Assembly (NCBI GenBank): GCA_001899585.1
Contig: MKWE01000056.1
Location: forward strand, 1-64,000
Source of the DNA: Rhodospirillales bacterium 70-18
Lineage (GTDB): Bacteria > Pseudomonadota > Alphaproteobacteria > Acetobacterales > Acetobacteraceae
DNA length: 64,000 nt
Direction of reading: 5' to 3'
The notes under the pieces: model-generated
What the model saw: only the letters and a program-made list of their open reading frames with translations
What the model was told of the DNA's origin: nothing
Database searches by the model: none
Part shown: in pieces, positions 46,569-57,827 of the stretch
How the letters are laid out: every line of letters begins with the position of its first letter
Numbering within the stretch: position 1 is the first letter of the stretch
Translations under genes and position numbers: made by a program

Positions 46569-47792
46569 TCAGGCCGCCGCCATTCGCAGCCGCGCGCCGC
46601 CCAGCCGCGCGACCAGGAAGCCGACCACCGCCAGGTTGGCCACGTTGCTGGCCACCCCCAGCAGGAAGGCCGGGGCGTAGGAGCCGGAGGCGTCGTACAC
46701 CGCGCCGCCCATCCAGCCGCCGGTGGCCATGCCGAGCAGGCCGCTGAACAGCAGTGCCGGCACGCGCCAGCCGGCCTCGCTGGCCGGGAAATGCTCGCGG
46801 ATGGCCAGCACGTAGCTCGGCACCAGGCCGGCGAAGCCGAGGCCGAAGGCGGCGGCGACGGTGAACAGGCCGATCTCGCTCTGGGTGGCCAGGAACAGGC
46901 TGAGCGTCACCGCCTGGCAGGCCGAGCACACCAGCACCGTGCGCAGCCCGCCGATCCGGTCGCCCAGCCAGCCCCAGAACTGCCGGCTGAGGAAGGCGCA
47001 GGCCAGCAGTACCGACAGCATCGCCGCCCCGGTGGTGGCCGACAGGCCGAGGTCGGTGCAGAAGCTGACCAGGTGCACGCTGGGCAGCGCCATCGGCACG
47101 CAGCACAGGAAGATCGCCACCGACATCAGCCCCAGCACCAGGTTCGGCCGCATCCCCAGCACCAGCCCGCCCGGCATCGGCCCGGCGCCGTAGCCGCCGG
47201 CCGCCGGCGCCTTGGGCGGCGGGCGCAGGAACAGGATGGCCAGCGGCAGGATCGCCACCGCCTCGATCACCGCGAAGACCAGCGTGGTGCGCTGCCAGCC
47301 CCACCATTCGATGCCGCGCTCGAACAGGCTGGGCCAGATTGCGCCGGCGACGTACTGGCCGGAGGTGATCAGCGCCAGCGCGGTGCCACGCCGGCGGTCG
47401 AACCAGCGGCTGACATAGGTCATCAGCGGCGCGTTCAGGCAGCCATTGCCGAGCAGGCCGAGGAACAGGCCGTAGCCGATATACAGCGCCCACTGCCCGC
47501 CCAGCGTAGAGATGGCCAGACCCAGGGCCGCCATGCCGGCGCCGAAGACGGTCATGCGCCGCACGCCCAGCCGTTCGGCCAGCCAGCCCATCGGGATGCC
47601 GCCCAGCCCGGTGCCGAACGAGGCCAGGGCGGCGGCCAAAGCGGGGACGGAGCGGGGGGCGCCGAGATCGGCGGCGATCGGCTTCAGCGCCACCACCAGC
47701 ACCAGCGGCGCGCCATAGGTGACCGACATGATGGCCAGTGTGGCGAAGGCCACGACCCAGGAGGCGCGGGTCTCCACGCTGCGTGCCGTCAT
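46569..47792 (-). CDS. MFS transporter
   Basis: A 407-residue major facilitator with about 12 membrane spans. The loop 2-3 motif is GWLAERLGVRRMTVFGAGMA and the loop 8-9 equivalent is GWLGDRIGGLRTVLVCSACQ. The style resembles OFA/oxalate- and monocarboxylate-type carriers (LNAPLMTYVSRWFDRRRGTA). It lies 22 bases after the ArgE-like gene on the same strand, so uptake or export of a carboxylate related to that enzyme is plausible. I start at the ATG at 47792; a longer frame upstream is a shadow of the deacetylase gene. Confidence 0.9.
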   Translation of the reverse strand: MTARSVETRASWVVAFATLAIMSVTYGAPLVLVVALKPIAADLGAPRSVPALAAALASFGTGLGGIPMGWLAERLGVRRMTVFGAGMAALGLAISTLGGQWALYIGYGLFLGLLGNGCLNAPLMTYVSRWFDRRRGTALALITSGQYVAGAIWPSLFERGIEWWGWQRTTLVFAVIEAVAILPLAILFLRPPPKAPAAGGYGAGPMPGGLVLGMRPNLVLGLMSVAIFLCCVPMALPSVHLVSFCTDLGLSATTGAAMLSVLLACAFLSRQFWGWLGDRIGGLRTVLVCSACQAVTLSLFLATQSEIGLFTVAAAFGLGFAGLVPSYVLAIREHFPASEAGWRVPALLFSGLLGMATGGWMGGAVYDASGSYAPAFLLGVASNVANLAVVGFLVARLGGARLRMAAA

Positions 47793-47814
47793 CGGTTGGT
47801 TTCCCCCCGGCGCC

Positions 47815-48963
47815 TCAGGCGGAGAGGCGCGCCACCACAGCTTCGATGAAGCGGTCGCAGGCCGCAAGCTGGTCCAGCGCCACGTATTCGTCGGCCTTGT
47901 GCGCCTGGGCGATGCTGCCGGGGCCGCAGACGATGCTGGGCACGCCGTAGGCCTGGAAGAAGCCGGCCTCGGTGCCGTAGCTGACCTGCTCCACCGTCTT
48001 GTCGGCCAGCAGGTCCAGCGCCAGGGCGTGCACCGCACTGTCCTCGTTGGGCGCCAGGGCGGGGATGGCGCTGATCCGCTCGAAGGCGATGCCGGTCTCC
48101 GGGCCGATGGCGCGCATCTCCTGGCTCAGGGTGGCTGCCAGCGCTGTCAGTTCGTCGATGATCGCGTCCGGGTCGAAGCCGGGGACGTAGCGGTAGTCGC
48201 ACAGGAACGCCGCGGCGGCCGGCACGATGTTGGAGCCGATGCCGCCCTCGACGATGTTGGTGGAGATGGTGGTGAACGGCACGTCGAACCCCGGCACGCG
48301 CATGCCGAGTTCGCGCTCGCGGGTGGCGATCTCGCGGATGCGGGCGATCAGCACGGCGGCGGCCTCAATGGCGTTGACGGCGGTGGGGGTGAGCGAGGAA
48401 TGCGCCGCGCGGCCGGTGACACGGCAGCGATAGACACGGCCGCCCTTGTGGGCGCTGACCACGCGCATCGAGGTCGGCTCGCCGACGATGCAGCCGCCGG
48501 GGTGGACGCCCCATGCCTGCATCGCAGCGATGAGGTGGGGGATGCCGAGGCAGCCCAGCTCCTCGTCGTAGGTGAGGGCGATATGGATCGGCTGCGCCAG
48601 CGCGGCGGCGGCGTAGCGCGGCGCGTGGGAGAGCACCACGGCGTCGTAGCCCTTCATGTCGCAGGCGCCACGGCCGTACACGCGGCCGTCGCGGATGCTC
48701 GCCGTGAAGGGGTCGCTGGTCCAGGCCTGGCCGTCCACCGGCACCACGTCCACATGGCCGGACAGCACCATCCCGCCCGGTCCCTCGCCGAAGGTGGCGA
48801 GCATGTTGGCCTTGCGGCGGTCGGCGCTCCAGTCCATCCGGGTGCGCGCGCCGTACGCCTCCAGGTGGGCGCGCGCCCAGTCGATGCACTCCAGGTTGGA
48901 GTTGCGGCTGGTGGTGTCGAAGCCGATCAGGGTGGCGAGGCAGTCGAGCGTGGGGGTGCTCAT
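47815..48963 (-). CDS. argE: acetylornithine deacetylase (ArgE, M20 family)
   Basis: A 382-residue M20 metallopeptidase-type deacylase, most like ArgE. The metal ligands are visible in LSGHVDVVPVDGQAW, YGRGACDMKGYDA, TYDEELGCLG and GTEAGFFQAYGVPSIVCGPG; the dimerisation insert follows CRVTGRAAHSSLTP. The start ATG overlaps the stop of the aminotransferase gene by four bases. In this setting it may deacylate N-acyl amino acids taken up from outside rather than serve arginine synthesis. Confidence 0.9.
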   Translation of the reverse strand: MSTPTLDCLATLIGFDTTSRNSNLECIDWARAHLEAYGARTRMDWSADRRKANMLATFGEGPGGMVLSGHVDVVPVDGQAWTSDPFTASIRDGRVYGRGACDMKGYDAVVLSHAPRYAAAALAQPIHIALTYDEELGCLGIPHLIAAMQAWGVHPGGCIVGEPTSMRVVSAHKGGRVYRCRVTGRAAHSSLTPTAVNAIEAAAVLIARIREIATRERELGMRVPGFDVPFTTISTNIVEGGIGSNIVPAAAAFLCDYRYVPGFDPDAIIDELTALAATLSQEMRAIGPETGIAFERISAIPALAPNEDSAVHALALDLLADKTVEQVSYGTEAGFFQAYGVPSIVCGPGSIAQAHKADEYVALDQLAACDRFIEAVVARLSA

Positions 48964-50126
48964 GCTTCGGCGTAGGTTTCGACGAAGCGTTCCAGGCGGT
49001 TCATCGCCTCGGTCAGCGCCTCGGGGCTTTTGGCGTAGCACAGGCGGATATGCCGCTCGGCGCCGCGGCCGAAGGCGATGCCCGGGGCCATGCCGATGCG
49101 CGCCTCCACCACCGCGCGCTTGCAGAATTCCAGCGTGTCGGTGACGCCGTCCACCTCGAACATGGCGTAGAAGCTGCCCTTGTTGGGGATGTTGCGCACG
49201 CGCGGCATGCGTGCCAGGCGCTCGTTGACGATGACGCGGCCGGCGGCGCAGCGGGCGGCGAAGTGCTTGACGAAGTCCTCGCCCTGGGTGAGGGCGGCGA
49301 TGGCGCCGGCCTGGAGGAATTCCGGCGCGCCGGAGGTGTTGAACTGGATCAGCTTCTCGAACGCCTCACGGCAGCCCTCGGGATAGACCACCCAGCCGAG
49401 CCGCCAGCCGGTCATCGCCCAGGCCTTGGAGAAGCTGTTGACCACGAACACCGGGTCGTCCGGGCGGGCGATCTCCAGGAAGCTGAAGGCGGCGTTCCGG
49501 TCGTAGACGGTGCGGTGGTAGACCTCGTCGGAGATGATGGCGATGCCGCGGGCGCGGGCGAATTCCAGCAGCGCCTGCGCCTCGGCCGGCTCCATCATCC
49601 AGCCGGTGGGATTGCCGGGCGAGGCGAGGTAGATCGCCTTGGTGCGCCCGTCGCAGGCGGCGAACACGGCGTCGAGGTCGAGCGACCAGCCGTCGTTGCC
49701 GGCGGTCATCGGCACCTCGCGCACAGTGGCGCCGTTGATCTGCATGGCGCGCATGATGTTGGGCCAGGAGGGGGTGACGGCGACCACGTTGTCGCCCACG
49801 GTCACCGTGGCCTGGGCGATCAGCGCGACGGCGCTCATGCCCGAGGCGGTGAGCGCCACGCGGGTTTCCGGCAGGTCCACGCCGTAGACCATCTTGTTAT
49901 AGTCCACGATGGCCTGGCGCATCGCCGGGACGCCGCGGTTGGGGGTGTAGAAGGTCTTGCCGTCGCGCATCGCCTGGGCGGCAGCCTCGCAGATGAAGTC
50001 CGGCGTCGGCAGGTCCGGCTCGCCGGCGAACATGCCGATCACGTCCGGGTAGTCGAAGCCCATGCGCCAGACCTCGACGATCGGCGAGTCTTCCAGTTCT
50101 TGGATGCCGTCGCGGATGATGGACAT
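48960..50126 (-). CDS. class I/II pyridoxal phosphate aminotransferase
   Basis: A 388-residue fold-type I aminotransferase. The PLP lysine is K234 in VNSFSKAWAMTGWRLGW; other hallmarks are YTPNRGVPAMRQAI, LASPGNPTGWMM and ISDEVYHRTVYD, with the substrate arginine in HIRLCYAKS. The best match in style is the aspartate/alanine aminotransferase group. It is the first gene of an operon with argE and the MFS transporter. About 146 bases separate it from the divergent peptide-transporter operon. Confidence 0.92.
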   Translation of the reverse strand: MSIIRDGIQELEDSPIVEVWRMGFDYPDVIGMFAGEPDLPTPDFICEAAAQAMRDGKTFYTPNRGVPAMRQAIVDYNKMVYGVDLPETRVALTASGMSAVALIAQATVTVGDNVVAVTPSWPNIMRAMQINGATVREVPMTAGNDGWSLDLDAVFAACDGRTKAIYLASPGNPTGWMMEPAEAQALLEFARARGIAIISDEVYHRTVYDRNAAFSFLEIARPDDPVFVVNSFSKAWAMTGWRLGWVVYPEGCREAFEKLIQFNTSGAPEFLQAGAIAALTQGEDFVKHFAARCAAGRVIVNERLARMPRVRNIPNKGSFYAMFEVDGVTDTLEFCKRAVVEARIGMAPGIAFGRGAERHIRLCYAKSPEALTEAMNRLERFVETYAEA

Positions 50127-50272
50127 GTGGGACTCCGGTTGCCGGGAAGGGGGGCCGCATGCAACGCCGCCGCGCCGGGCGCGTCAACCACCCGCGCGCC
50201 ACGATCGCGTCACTTGACCGGGGCCGGGGGCGCTGGTGTTGTCATGCCGCCGCACCCCGGGGAGGACCCGCC

Positions 50273-51748
50273 ATGACCCGCCTGCTTGCCGCTACGCTCG
50301 CCGCCACGCTGGCCGCCATCGGTACGGTGCAGGCCGCGCCGAAGGACAGCATCATCATCGGCATGACGCTGGAGCCGCCGATGCTGGACCCGACCGCGGG
50401 GGCCGCGGCGGCGATCGGTGAGGTGACCTATCGCAACATCTTCGAGGGGCTGACGGCGCTGGATTCGGGGATGCAGGTGCATCCGCTGCTGGCCAAAAGC
50501 TGGACGGTGTCGCCGGACGGGCTCACCTACACCTTCGCGCTGCGCCCGGGGGTGACCTTCTCCGACGGCGCTCGCTTCGATTGCAGCGTGGTGAAGTTCA
50601 CCTATGAGCGGGCGGCCGCGCCGGACAGCGTGAACGCCCACAAAGGCAAGTTCGAGCCGATCGCCAGCGTGGCCTGCCCAACCCCCGAGACCGCGGTGGT
50701 GACGCTGAAGCGGCCGACCGGCGCCTTCCTGGTGGATATGGGCACCAACGACGCGGTGATGGTCTCGCCGGTGTCGGCCGCCGGCAACAAGACCAACCCG
50801 GTCGGCACCGGGCCATACAAACTGGTGCGCTGGGTGAAGGGCGACCGGGTGGAACTGGCGCGCAACCCCGGCTACTGGGGCGGGCCGCCGGCCATCGCCA
50901 GCGTGACGTTCCGCTTCATCGCCGACCCCTCGGCGGCGGCGGCGTCGGTGCTGGCGGGCGACGTGGACGCCTTCCCGCTGTTCCCGGCGCCGGAGACGCT
51001 GGACCAGTTCCGCGCCGACAAGCGCTTCCATGTGCAGATCGGCACCACGTCCGGCAAGACCATCCTGGCGCTGAACAACACACGCAAGCCGTTCAACGAC
51101 ATCCGGGTGCGCCGCGCGCTGGCCCATGCGATCGATCGCAAGGGGCTGGTGGACGCGCTGGGCAATTACGGCACGCCGATCGGCTCGCACGAGGTGCCGG
51201 GGGATGCGGGGTATATCGACCTCACCGGGATGTACCCGTACGACGTGGCCAAGGCGAAGGCGCTGCTGGCCGAAGCCGGCATCAAGCCCGGCTTCACCAT
51301 GACCATCCGCCTGCCGCCGCCGCCCTATGCGCGGCGAGGCGGCGAGGTGATCGCGGCGATGCTGGAGCAGGTGGGCATCACCGTGAAGCTGGTGCCGATC
51401 GAGTGGGCGCAGTGGCTGGACCAGGTGTTCAAGCAGTCGGATTTCGACGCCACCATCATCAGCCATGTGGAGCCGGGCGACCTGGATATCTACGCCCGCG
51501 ACAAATACTATTTCGAGTACCACAGCGCCGAATACAACGCGCTGTACAAGCAGTTCGCCGAGACCAACGACCCCGCGACGCGGCTGGCGCTGCGCGGCGC
51601 CCTGCAGCTCAAGCTGGCCGAGGACGAGCCGAACGTGTTCCTGTTCGCGCTGGCCAAGGTGGGGGTGTGGAACGCCGACCTGCGCGGGCTGTGGAGCAAT
51701 GAGCCGATCTTCGCCAACGTGGTTTCGGAGATGTCTTGGGCGAAGTGA
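50273..51748 (+). CDS. peptide-type ABC transporter solute-binding protein
   Basis: A 491-residue periplasmic binding protein of the DppA/OppA (SBP_bac_5) family with a signal peptide of about 22 residues (LLAATLAATLAAIGTVQAAP). Family blocks are EPPMLDPTAGAAAAIGEVTY, LLAKSWTVSPDGLTYTFALR, GTGPYKLVRWVKGDRVELAR and LNNTRKPFNDIRVRRALAHA. The ATG at 50273 follows GGGGAGG. It is the first gene of a five-gene transporter operon, but a palindromic repeat of about 130 bp separates it from the permeases. Confidence 0.93.
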   Translation: MTRLLAATLAATLAAIGTVQAAPKDSIIIGMTLEPPMLDPTAGAAAAIGEVTYRNIFEGLTALDSGMQVHPLLAKSWTVSPDGLTYTFALRPGVTFSDGARFDCSVVKFTYERAAAPDSVNAHKGKFEPIASVACPTPETAVVTLKRPTGAFLVDMGTNDAVMVSPVSAAGNKTNPVGTGPYKLVRWVKGDRVELARNPGYWGGPPAIASVTFRFIADPSAAAASVLAGDVDAFPLFPAPETLDQFRADKRFHVQIGTTSGKTILALNNTRKPFNDIRVRRALAHAIDRKGLVDALGNYGTPIGSHEVPGDAGYIDLTGMYPYDVAKAKALLAEAGIKPGFTMTIRLPPPPYARRGGEVIAAMLEQVGITVKLVPIEWAQWLDQVFKQSDFDATIISHVEPGDLDIYARDKYYFEYHSAEYNALYKQFAETNDPATRLALRGALQLKLAEDEPNVFLFALAKVGVWNADLRGLWSNEPIFANVVSEMSWAK

Positions 51749-51751
51749 CGA

Positions 51752-51880
51752 AGGTCTTCTTTTTGTGAACAAAAAGAAGCAAAAAAACTTTTTGTCCGTT
51801 GGAGTGCCCTTGGAGGGTGCGGAGTGCCAGCGGATGAAATTTTTTTGGTTCTTCTTTTCAAAAACGAACCCTTCCTTTCG
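51752..51880. repeat. AT-rich palindromic element, copy 1
   Basis: An AT-rich island inside the peptide transporter operon. It has an outer hairpin CTTCTTTTTGT-GA-ACAAAAAGAAG (51756-51779), the stretch CAAAAAAACTTT, a mixed centre, then a second imperfect hairpin from GGTTC (51847) to GAACC (51870). About 40 bases at its left end (51752-51791) recur almost perfectly, inverted, at 57937-57976. It separates the binding-protein gene from the permeases and probably ends or stabilises part of the transcript. Confidence 0.8.
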
Positions 51881-51883
51881 TCA

Positions 51884-52837
51884 ATGATCACCTTCACCGC
51901 CCGCCGGCTGATCGCATTGCTGCTGACCCTGCTGGCGGCCTCGCTGGTGGTGTTCCTGGTGTTGCAGGTGCTGCCCGGCGACCCCGCCAGCCTGATGCTG
52001 GGCACCGAGGCGCGGGCCGACACGCTGGCGGCGTTGCGCCACCAGATGGGCCTCGATGTGCCGGCCCCGGCGCGGTATTTCGGCTGGCTGTGGGGCATGG
52101 CGCGGGGCGATTTCGGCGTCAGCTACACCTATAGCGTGCCGGTGGCCGAGCTGATCCGCGCGCGCGTGGCGGTGACGCTGCCGCTGGCGCTGATGGCGAT
52201 CTGCCTCTCGGTGGGGCTGGCGATCCCGGTTGGCGTGCTGGCGGCGGCGCGGCGCGGGCGGGCGGCGGACGTGGCGGCGATGGGGGTGGCGCAGCTCGGC
52301 GTGGCAGTGCCGAATTTCTGGCTCGGGCTGCTGCTGATCCTGCTGTTCGCGGTGACGCTGGGCTGGGTTCCGGCCGGCGGGTTTCCGGGCTGGCAGGACG
52401 GGCTGTGGCCGGGGCTGCGGGCGCTGCTGCTGCCGGCGCTGGCGCTGGGGCTGCCGCAGGCGGCGATCCTGGCGCGGATCACCCGCTCCTCGGTGCTGGA
52501 GACGCTGGGGGAGGATTTCGTGCGGACCGCGCGCGCCAAGGGGCTGACCCGCCGGGTGGCGCTGTGGCGGCATGCGGTGCCGAACGCGCTGGTGCCCGTG
52601 GTCACCATCATCGGCCTGCAATTCAGCTTCCTGCTGGCCGGCACCGTCATCGTGGAGAACGTGTTCGCGCTGCCCGGCATGGGGCGGCTGATGTTCCAGG
52701 CGATCGCCCAGCGCGACCTGATCGTGGTGCAGGACCTGGTGGTGCTGCTGGCCGGCAGCGTGATCGTGGTGAACTTCGTGGTGGACCTTGCCTATGGCGT
52801 GCTGGACCCGCGGCTTGCGCGCGGCGGTGCGTCGTGA
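51884..52837 (+). CDS. peptide-type ABC transporter permease (DppB-like)
   Basis: A 317-residue permease. The first span and loop are LLAASLVVFLVLQVLPGDPA, the hallmark of DppB/OppB; the coupling motif is EDFVRTARAKGLTRRVALWR-H-AVPNAL, followed by ENVFALPGMGRLMFQAIAQR-D. I use the ATG at 51884; the open frame begins in the repeat at 51824 and gives a spurious leader. Its stop overlaps the GTG start of the second permease. Confidence 0.94.
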   Translation: MITFTARRLIALLLTLLAASLVVFLVLQVLPGDPASLMLGTEARADTLAALRHQMGLDVPAPARYFGWLWGMARGDFGVSYTYSVPVAELIRARVAVTLPLALMAICLSVGLAIPVGVLAAARRGRAADVAAMGVAQLGVAVPNFWLGLLLILLFAVTLGWVPAGGFPGWQDGLWPGLRALLLPALALGLPQAAILARITRSSVLETLGEDFVRTARAKGLTRRVALWRHAVPNALVPVVTIIGLQFSFLLAGTVIVENVFALPGMGRLMFQAIAQRDLIVVQDLVVLLAGSVIVVNFVVDLAYGVLDPRLARGGAS

Positions 52838-53658
52838 AGGGGGTGTGGCGCCGGCGCAACCTGTTGGCCGGGCTGGTGCTGACGGCGGTGATTCTGGCCG
52901 CCGCCCTGGTCTCGCTGGTATGGACGCCGTATCCGCCGACGGCGATCGACATCCTGCACAAGCTGGCGCACCCGTCGCGGGCGCATCCGCTGGGCACCGA
53001 CCCGTTCGGGCGGGACGTGCTGTCGATGATCATGGTGGGCGCGCGCAACTCGTTGCTGGTCTCGGTGATCGCGGTGGCGCTGGGGGCGGGCGGCGGCATC
53101 CCGCTGGGCGCGCTGGCGGCGGCGCGCGGCGGCTGGGTGGACGACCTGGTAATGCGCGCGACCGACCTCGCCTTCGCCTTCCCGGCGTTGCTGACGGCGG
53201 TGATGATCACCGCGCTGGCCGGGCCGGGGGCGGGCAACGCGATGATCGCCATCGGCCTGTTCAACATCCCGGTGTTCGCGCGGCTGACCCGCGGGGCGGC
53301 GATGGCGGTGGGCAAGCGCGAGTTCATCCTGGCCGCGCGCGCCGCCGGGCGGGGCGACATCGCCATCACGCTGGACCATGTGCTGCCCAACATCGCCGCC
53401 GTGCTGATGGTGCAGGCGACCATCCAGTTTGCGCTGGGCATCATCGCCGATGCCGGGCTGTCCTACCTGGGCCTGGGCACCCAGCCGCCGCAGCCGAGCT
53501 GGGGCAAGATGCTGAATGACGCGCAGACCTACATCTACAAGGCGCCGCTGCTGGCGGTGTTCCCGGGGCTGGCGATCACGCTGGCGGTGCTGGGCCTGAA
53601 CCTGCTGGGCGACGGCCTGCGCGACCTGCTGGACCCGCGGCTGCGGCGGGCGCGCTGA
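52834..53658 (+). CDS. peptide-type ABC transporter permease (DppC-like)
   Basis: A 274-residue permease partner of the previous gene. It has the DppC pattern [20 protein letters not shown], the span [20 protein letters not shown], the coupling loop [25 protein letters not shown], and [18 protein letters not shown]. The start is a GTG that overlaps the upstream stop (GTGA). The next ATPase gene starts on its stop codon. Confidence 0.94.
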   Translation: MKGVWRRRNLLAGLVLTAVILAAALVSLVWTPYPPTAIDILHKLAHPSRAHPLGTDPFGRDVLSMIMVGARNSLLVSVIAVALGAGGGIPLGALAAARGGWVDDLVMRATDLAFAFPALLTAVMITALAGPGAGNAMIAIGLFNIPVFARLTRGAAMAVGKREFILAARAAGRGDIAITLDHVLPNIAAVLMVQATIQFALGIIADAGLSYLGLGTQPPQPSWGKMLNDAQTYIYKAPLLAVFPGLAITLAVLGLNLLGDGLRDLLDPRLRRAR

Positions 53659-54592
53659 TGCTGGAGGTGCGCGGCCTGTCGGTGGCGATCGGGGGGGCGC
53701 CGGTGCTGTCGGATGTCTCGTTCAGCCTCGCGCGCGGCGAGACGCTGGGGCTGGTGGGCGAGTCCGGCAGCGGCAAGTCGATGACGGCGTTGGCGGTGAT
53801 GGGCCTGCTGCCCGACCGTGCGCGGGCCACCGGGCATGTGGGCTTCGAGGGCGCCGACCTGCTGGCCGCCGGAGAGCCGGCGCTGTGCGGGCTGCGCGGG
53901 CGGCGCATCGCCATGGTGTTCCAGGAGCCGATGACCGCGCTGAACCCGCTGCGCAGCATCGGCCGCCAAGTGGCCGAGCCGCTGCGCCTGCATCTGCGGC
54001 TGTCGCGCGCGGAGACGGAGGCGCGCACCCGCGCGCTGCTGGACCGCGTTGGCCTGCCGGCGCCGCGTTTCCAGCCCGGGCTGTATCCGCACCAGCTTTC
54101 GGGCGGGCAGCGGCAGCGGGTGATGATCGCCATGGCGCTGGCCTGCGGGCCAGACCTGCTGATCGCCGACGAACCGACCACGGCGCTGGACGTGACCATC
54201 CAGGCGCAGATCCTCGACCTGCTGGGCGACATCGTAGCCGAGCGCGGCATGGCGCTGCTGCTGATCACCCACGACCTGGGCGTGGTCAGCCGCAGCGCGG
54301 CGCGGGTGATGGTGATGTATGCCGGGCGGGTGGTGGAGCAGGGGGCGAGCGCGCCGGTGTTCGCGGCGCGGCGCCACCCCTATACGCGCGGCCTGTTCGC
54401 CGCCTCGCCGCATGCCCGCCCGCCGTCGCCGGGGGCACGGCTGGCGGCGATTCCCGGCCAGGTGCCGGAGGCCGGGCACCTGCCGCCAGGCTGCGCCTTC
54501 GCCGCGCGCTGCCCGAACACGCGGGCCGATTGCCTGGTGGCGCCGCCGCCGCTGATGGATGGCGTGGCCTGCCTGCATCCGTTCGGTGCGCC

Positions 54593-54596
<4 letters not shown>
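53658..54596 (+). CDS. peptide-type ABC transporter ATPase (DppD-like)
   Basis: A 312-residue ATPase with Walker [12 protein letters not shown]-loop [18 protein letters not shown], signature [15 protein letters not shown] and Walker [13 protein letters not shown], then [10 protein letters not shown] and the H-loop THDLGVV. The C-terminal oligopeptide-transporter tail has the cysteines of [14 protein letters not shown], typical of DppD/OppD and possibly an iron-sulphur or zinc site. It overlaps the next ATPase gene by four bases. Confidence 0.95.
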
Positions 54597-55544
<948 letters not shown>

Positions 55545-55555
<11 letters not shown>

Positions 55556-57053
55556 AGTGCAGGCCGCCGAGCCGGATCAGCCCGTCCGGCACTTGCACGA
55601 AGCCGTCCAGGTTCTTCTTCATGCCGACGATGTTCTTGGCGGTCCACAGGTAGACCAGCGGCAGATCCTGGCGCTGGATCGCCCAGACCTTGCCGTAGAT
55701 GTCGCGCCGCTGCGCCACATCGGTGACCAGGCGCGCATCGTCCAGCAGCTTGTCCATCGCCGGGTTGCTGTGGTGGCCGTAGTTGAAGGTGCCGCCGGTA
55801 TGCATCAGCGCCCACATGTTGCCGTCGGCGTCCGACCGGCCGGACCAGCCGATCATGTAGGCCTGGAAATTGCCCGCATAGCCGGCCTGCAACGAGGAGG
55901 CGAACTCCATCGCGCGGATCTTCAGGTCGAACCCGGCCTCGGCCACCATCGACTGGATCACCTCGGCGGCCTGCATGTTCACCGGGCTGTTCGGCACGGT
56001 CAGTTCCACCGGCACGCGGCCGGTGACGCCGGCCTGCTTCAGCAGCGCCTTGGCGGCGGCGATGTCGCGGGCCGGCGGCTGGATCGAGGGAACATAGAAG
56101 GGCGAGCTGGGTGGGTTGGCCTGCGCGGTCGGCGTGAACATGCCGTTGAACACCACCTGGATCAGCGCCGTGCGGTCGATCGACAGCTCGAAGGCGCGGC
56201 GGACCAGCGGGTTCTCGCCGATCATCGTTTTGGCGGCGGGGCCGTTGTTCACATTGAAGTTGATGCCGACATAGCCAAGGCCGTCACCGATCGCCAGTTT
56301 CAGCTTCGGGTCCGCCTTCACCGCGGCGATGTCGGTCGGCGTGATCGACTCCGCCAGGTCCATGCTGCCGGCCTGCAGGTTGGCCAGCGTCACCGCCGAG
56401 TTGGTGATCGGCAGATAGACCACCTCGTCGAAATGGTAGTCCTTGGCGTTCCAGTAGCCGGGATAGCGCTTCAGCACGATGCGGTCCTGTGGCACCCGCT
56501 CGGCGAAAGCGTAGGGGCCGGCGCAGACCGGGTGCAGGCCAAAATCGGCGCCCGCCTTCTCGGCCGCCTGCGGCGCCACGATGATGCCGGAGCGGTCGGT
56601 CAGCTGCGCCAGCAGCGGCGAGGAAGGCTGCTTCAGCACCAGTCGCACCGTCAGCGGATCGACCACCTCGATGGACTGGATCGCGTTGATCTCGCCCACG
56701 CGCATGCTGCGCTTCATGGTCAGGTGGCGGTTCAGCGAGTATTTCACCGCCTCGGCGTCCAGCTTCTCGCCGTCCTGGAAGGTCACGCCGGCACGCAGCG
56801 TGATCACCAGGTGGGTGGGATCCTCGTATTTATAGCCGGTGGCGAGCTGCGGGATGATGTTCAGCTTGGCGTCCAGGTCGAACAGCTTGTCGCACATGCC
56901 GGCATAGACGATGCGCCCGACATAGGAGGAGCCGAGCGTGGGGTCGAGGATATCGGGGTCCTCGCGCAGGCCGATCTTGAGGGTGCCCTGTGCCTGTGCG
57001 GCGAGCGGGGTGAGCGCCAGCACGGCGGCGGCGGCGAGAAGCAGGCGGCGCAT
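55545..57053 (-). CDS. second peptide-type solute-binding protein
   Basis: A 502-residue SBP_bac_5 binding protein with a signal peptide of about 22 residues (RRLLLAAAAVLALTPLAAQA). Blocks are LREDPDILDPTLGSSYVGRI, GVTFQDGEKLDAEAVKYSLN, CAGPYAFAERVPQDRIVLKR and ENPLVRRAFELSIDRTALIQ. It differs clearly from the binding protein at 50273, so the same permease may accept two receptors. I start at the ATG at 57053; a longer frame reaching 57779 is a shadow of the DUF1028 gene. It follows the DUF1028 gene on the same strand after 23 bases. Confidence 0.93.
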
Positions 57054-57076
57054 GGGAGTCACTCCGTGAAGGGGGT

Positions 57077-57784
57077 TCAGGGGAGGGGTTGGCCGTGGGC
57101 GGTGATATCGGCCTCCACCACGGCACGGTCGATGCTGCCCCAGGGGTGGTCGCGGCCGGGCATGTGGCGACGGAACACCGCGTAGCGCACCAGGCTGACC
57201 CGGTGCAGGCGGCGCAGTTCGGCCAGCGGGTCGGGGTGGTCGTCGCTGCGGATGTCCAGGTCGGGGTAGGGATCGGCGGTGCAGACCTTCAGTGCCGCCG
57301 ACTGCTTGCCGCGCTTGTCGCCGCCGGCGGCCTCGCCGGCCTCCATCGCGGTCAGCAGGCGCTCCACGAGGCTGCCGGTCGCGGCGACGAAGGCATCCAG
57401 GGTGGCCTGCACCACCTGCGGCCCGGCCAGCATGTTGCCGGCGACGGAGACGTTCTCGCCCTTCACCATGCCGGCCCAGGTGACGCAGTCCGGCCCGGTG
57501 TGCTGGGCCAGCCGGCCGCGCGCATCCAGGATGTGCACCTGCCGCTGCAGGCGGCCGGGGTCGCCTTCCAGCAGCGAATCGACGATCGCCTGCGGGGCCT
57601 CGCCGGCGCGCAGGCGCGGCATGGCGGCGATGGCGTGCAGCGGGTTGACCAGCGCCTGGGTGGACATGGCGCCGACGCCGCCCTCCACATGGATGCAGAT
57701 GGCGCCGACGGCGAAGAACCGCGAGGCGACCGCGGCACCGAGCGCGCCGGTGGCGGGGTCGCGGACGAGTATGGACCATGTCAT
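57077..57784 (-). CDS. DUF1028 family protein (Ntn-hydrolase-like)
   Basis: A 235-residue DUF1028 protein: TWSILVRDPATGALGAAVAS-R-FFAVGA is the conserved start, followed by GGVGAMSTQALVNP, VTWAGMVKGENVSVAGNMLA and LKVCTADPYPDLDIRSDDHP-DPL. Family members have an Ntn-hydrolase fold and are often found beside peptide transporters and peptidases, as here. A role in cleaving an imported peptide or amide is likely but unproven. The start follows the second palindromic element by about 45 bases. Confidence 0.88.
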   Translation of the reverse strand: MTWSILVRDPATGALGAAVASRFFAVGAICIHVEGGVGAMSTQALVNPLHAIAAMPRLRAGEAPQAIVDSLLEGDPGRLQRQVHILDARGRLAQHTGPDCVTWAGMVKGENVSVAGNMLAGPQVVQATLDAFVAATGSLVERLLTAMEAGEAAGGDKRGKQSAALKVCTADPYPDLDIRSDDHPDPLAELRRLHRVSLVRYAVFRRHMPGRDHPWGSIDRAVVEADITAHGQPLP

Positions 57785-57827
57785 GCGCGGAGCATCACGC
57801 GGGTGTGAGTGTTCCGCAAGCGGGGTG